Shown piece after piece: positions 6,875 through 7,263 of a DNA stretch of 7,263 bases. The notes below the pieces were generated by a model that worked only from the letters and a program-made list of their open reading frames with translations, searched no databases and had not been told where the DNA came from. Position 1 is the stretch's first letter. Each line of letters starts with the position of its first letter. The position numbers and the translations under genes were made by a program. The DNA comes from Methanomicrobiales archaeon (GTDB taxonomy: Archaea; Halobacteriota; Methanomicrobia; Methanomicrobiales; JACTUA01), in contig JAJRCS010000015.1 of NCBI GenBank assembly GCA_028678815.1, positions 1 through 7,263 of the forward strand, given 5' to 3'.

Positions 6875-6882
6875 GATAAAGC
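6875..6882 (-). promoter_or_regulatory. Probable TATA box of aroD
   Basis: GCTTTATC on the minus strand, an A/T-rich island in GC-rich sequence. Transcription starting about 25 bases downstream would begin near 6853, giving a very short leader that starts at the ribosome binding site. The fit in spacing is the main support. Confidence 0.45.
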
Positions 6883-6925
6883 CTTGCCGGCTCATCGCAC
6901 CTCCGGTGCTCCAGCTCGGTTTCTT

Positions 6926-7090
6926 CGCGACTTCGCCGCGACTTCGTCGCGGTACTCCTATTTACTCGCGACATACGTCGCTCGACTCCGATTTCCTGCG
7001 GAAATCGTCGTCCTACGGAAATAGTCGTCGTCGCGACTCCGCAGCGGCTTCGTCGCTCCACTCCTGCTCCCTTCGGGAGCAGTCGTCGTC
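6926..7090. repeat. Cluster of short perfect palindromes with shared flanks
   Basis: This fills most of the 316-base gap between aroD and the right-edge frame. Perfect hairpins: CCGCGAC-TTC-GTCGCGG (6936-6952), GCGAC-ATAC-GTCGC (6968-6981), CGATTTCC-TGC-GGAAATCG (6989-7007) and CTGCTCCC-TTC-GGGAGCAG (7064-7082). A looser one has GCGAC (7033-7037) pairing with GTCGC (7052-7056). A further pair, CTATTT (6958-6963) and AAATAG (7019-7024), encloses two of them. ACTCC occurs at 6954, 6985, 7036 and 7060, mostly just left of an arm. GTCGTC occurs at 7007, 7024 and 7082, just right of an arm. CGCGACTTCG is repeated at 6926 and 6937. The region is richer in TCG/CGA and in A/T than the genes around it, and I find no convincing protein in it. 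It resembles REP-like intergenic palindrome arrays; role unknown. Confidence 0.75.
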
Positions 7091-7100
7091 GCTCGAGGTC

Positions 7101-7116
7101 GGGTCTTTATGGACCC
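7101..7116. repeat. Small hairpin with A/T-rich loop
   Basis: GGGTC (7101-7105) and GACCC (7112-7116) are inverted copies around the loop TTTATG. It sits between the palindrome cluster and the tandem repeat. The loop is A/T-rich, but no obvious gene begins at a suitable distance on either strand. Confidence 0.35.
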
Positions 7117-7146
7117 TCCCTCTGACGAAACCTCCCTCTGATGAAA
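7115..7146. repeat. 16-base tandem repeat, two copies plus a partial third
   Basis: CCTCCCTCTGACGAAA (7115-7130) is followed directly by the same unit with one change, C to T (7131-7146), then by a partial copy CCTCGCTC (7147-7154). The repeat lies just beyond the stop of the possible right-edge gene on the minus strand. Confidence 0.6.
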
Positions 7147-7152
7147 CCTCGC

Positions 7153-7263
7153 TCACCCGTCCTCCTCCCGGAGCCCACGCAGGAAGGCACCGTGGGTGAT
7201 GCCACCCCGTGCCCGTATCCTGCACTCCTCCCGGAGATCCGCAAGCCTGTGGCCGACCCCGTC
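7153..7263 (-). CDS. Possible C-terminus of an unidentified protein entering from the right edge
   Basis: On the minus strand the frame from base 7263 is open for 36 residues and stops at TGA (7155-7153). It reads DGVGHRLADLREECRIRA and then continues to LRGLREEDG. The mix of charged and hydrophobic residues suggests a helical, soluble C-terminal tail and looks more protein-like than the other frames. I do not recognise the family. It would be read in the same direction as aroD but ends 316 bases before it. Only the short length and edge position limit the call. Confidence 0.4.
   Translation of the reverse strand, partial: DGVGHRLADLREECRIRARGGITHGAFLRGLREEDG

Noticed and set aside
6968..7082. 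Hairpins read as a tRNA or other stable RNA
   Set aside because: No cloverleaf with T-loop GTTCRA consensus or CCA-proximal acceptor pairing could be found. The hairpins have very short loops.
6926..7090. Palindrome cluster as a CRISPR array
   Set aside because: No constant repeat of 20-40 bases and no equal-length spacers. The constant parts are only 5-6 bases long.
7121..7146. CTGACGA and CTGATGA resembling C and D boxes of archaeal guide RNAs
   Set aside because: They are explained by the 16-base tandem repeat. The C box lacks the leading purine, and there is no matching D box pair at proper spacing with a guide segment.
6279..7199. 306-residue plus-strand frame running from aroD into the palindrome array
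   Set aside because: The first part is antisense to the well-supported aroD gene and the rest translates repeats. There is no ribosome binding site or conserved motif.

Overview
This is a GC-rich window with G or C at most third codon positions. It most likely comes from a methanogenic archaeon, probably Methanomicrobiales. That placement rests on four things: strong GGAGG-type ribosome binding sites, many GTG starts, a stand-alone type I 3-dehydroquinate dehydratase, and a surface protein with an S/T/P-rich stalk and a C-terminal membrane anchor. It is an inference from style, not from a search.

Positions 1-5093 hold one tightly packed plus-strand operon for the end of aromatic amino acid synthesis. 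In order it carries the C-terminal part of prephenate dehydrogenase (tyrA, cut by the left edge), prephenate dehydratase (pheA), EPSP synthase (aroA), a fused shikimate kinase-shikimate dehydrogenase (aroK-aroE), chorismate synthase (aroC), and a 67-residue protein with four CxxC motifs. Neighbouring aro/phe genes overlap by a few bases or abut exactly, so translation is probably coupled. The fusion enzyme supplies dehydroshikimate -> shikimate -> shikimate-3-phosphate. AroA and AroC take this to chorismate, and PheA and TyrA draw off prephenate toward phenylalanine and tyrosine. No chorismate mutase is visible here.

Positions 5094-5252 form a short intergenic region with GC-rich palindromes and a probable promoter. 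It leads into a secreted or membrane-anchored protein of unknown function (5253-6170). That gene ends in a hairpin plus seven T's and converges on aroD (6204-6836, minus strand), the type I 3-dehydroquinate dehydratase that makes the substrate for the fused AroE domain.

Positions 6837-7152 (316 bases) have no convincing gene. They hold the aroD ribosome binding site and likely promoter, then a cluster of short perfect palindromes with shared flanks (ACTCC on the left, GTCGTC on the right), a further small hairpin, and a 16-base tandem repeat. At the right edge a minus-strand reading frame (7153-7263) may be the C-terminus of another gene.

I see no defence system, mobile element, CRISPR array or stable RNA gene. 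The least ordinary items are the AroK-AroE fusion with its unexplained linker, the CxxC mini-protein at the end of the aro operon, and the palindrome cluster upstream of aroD.
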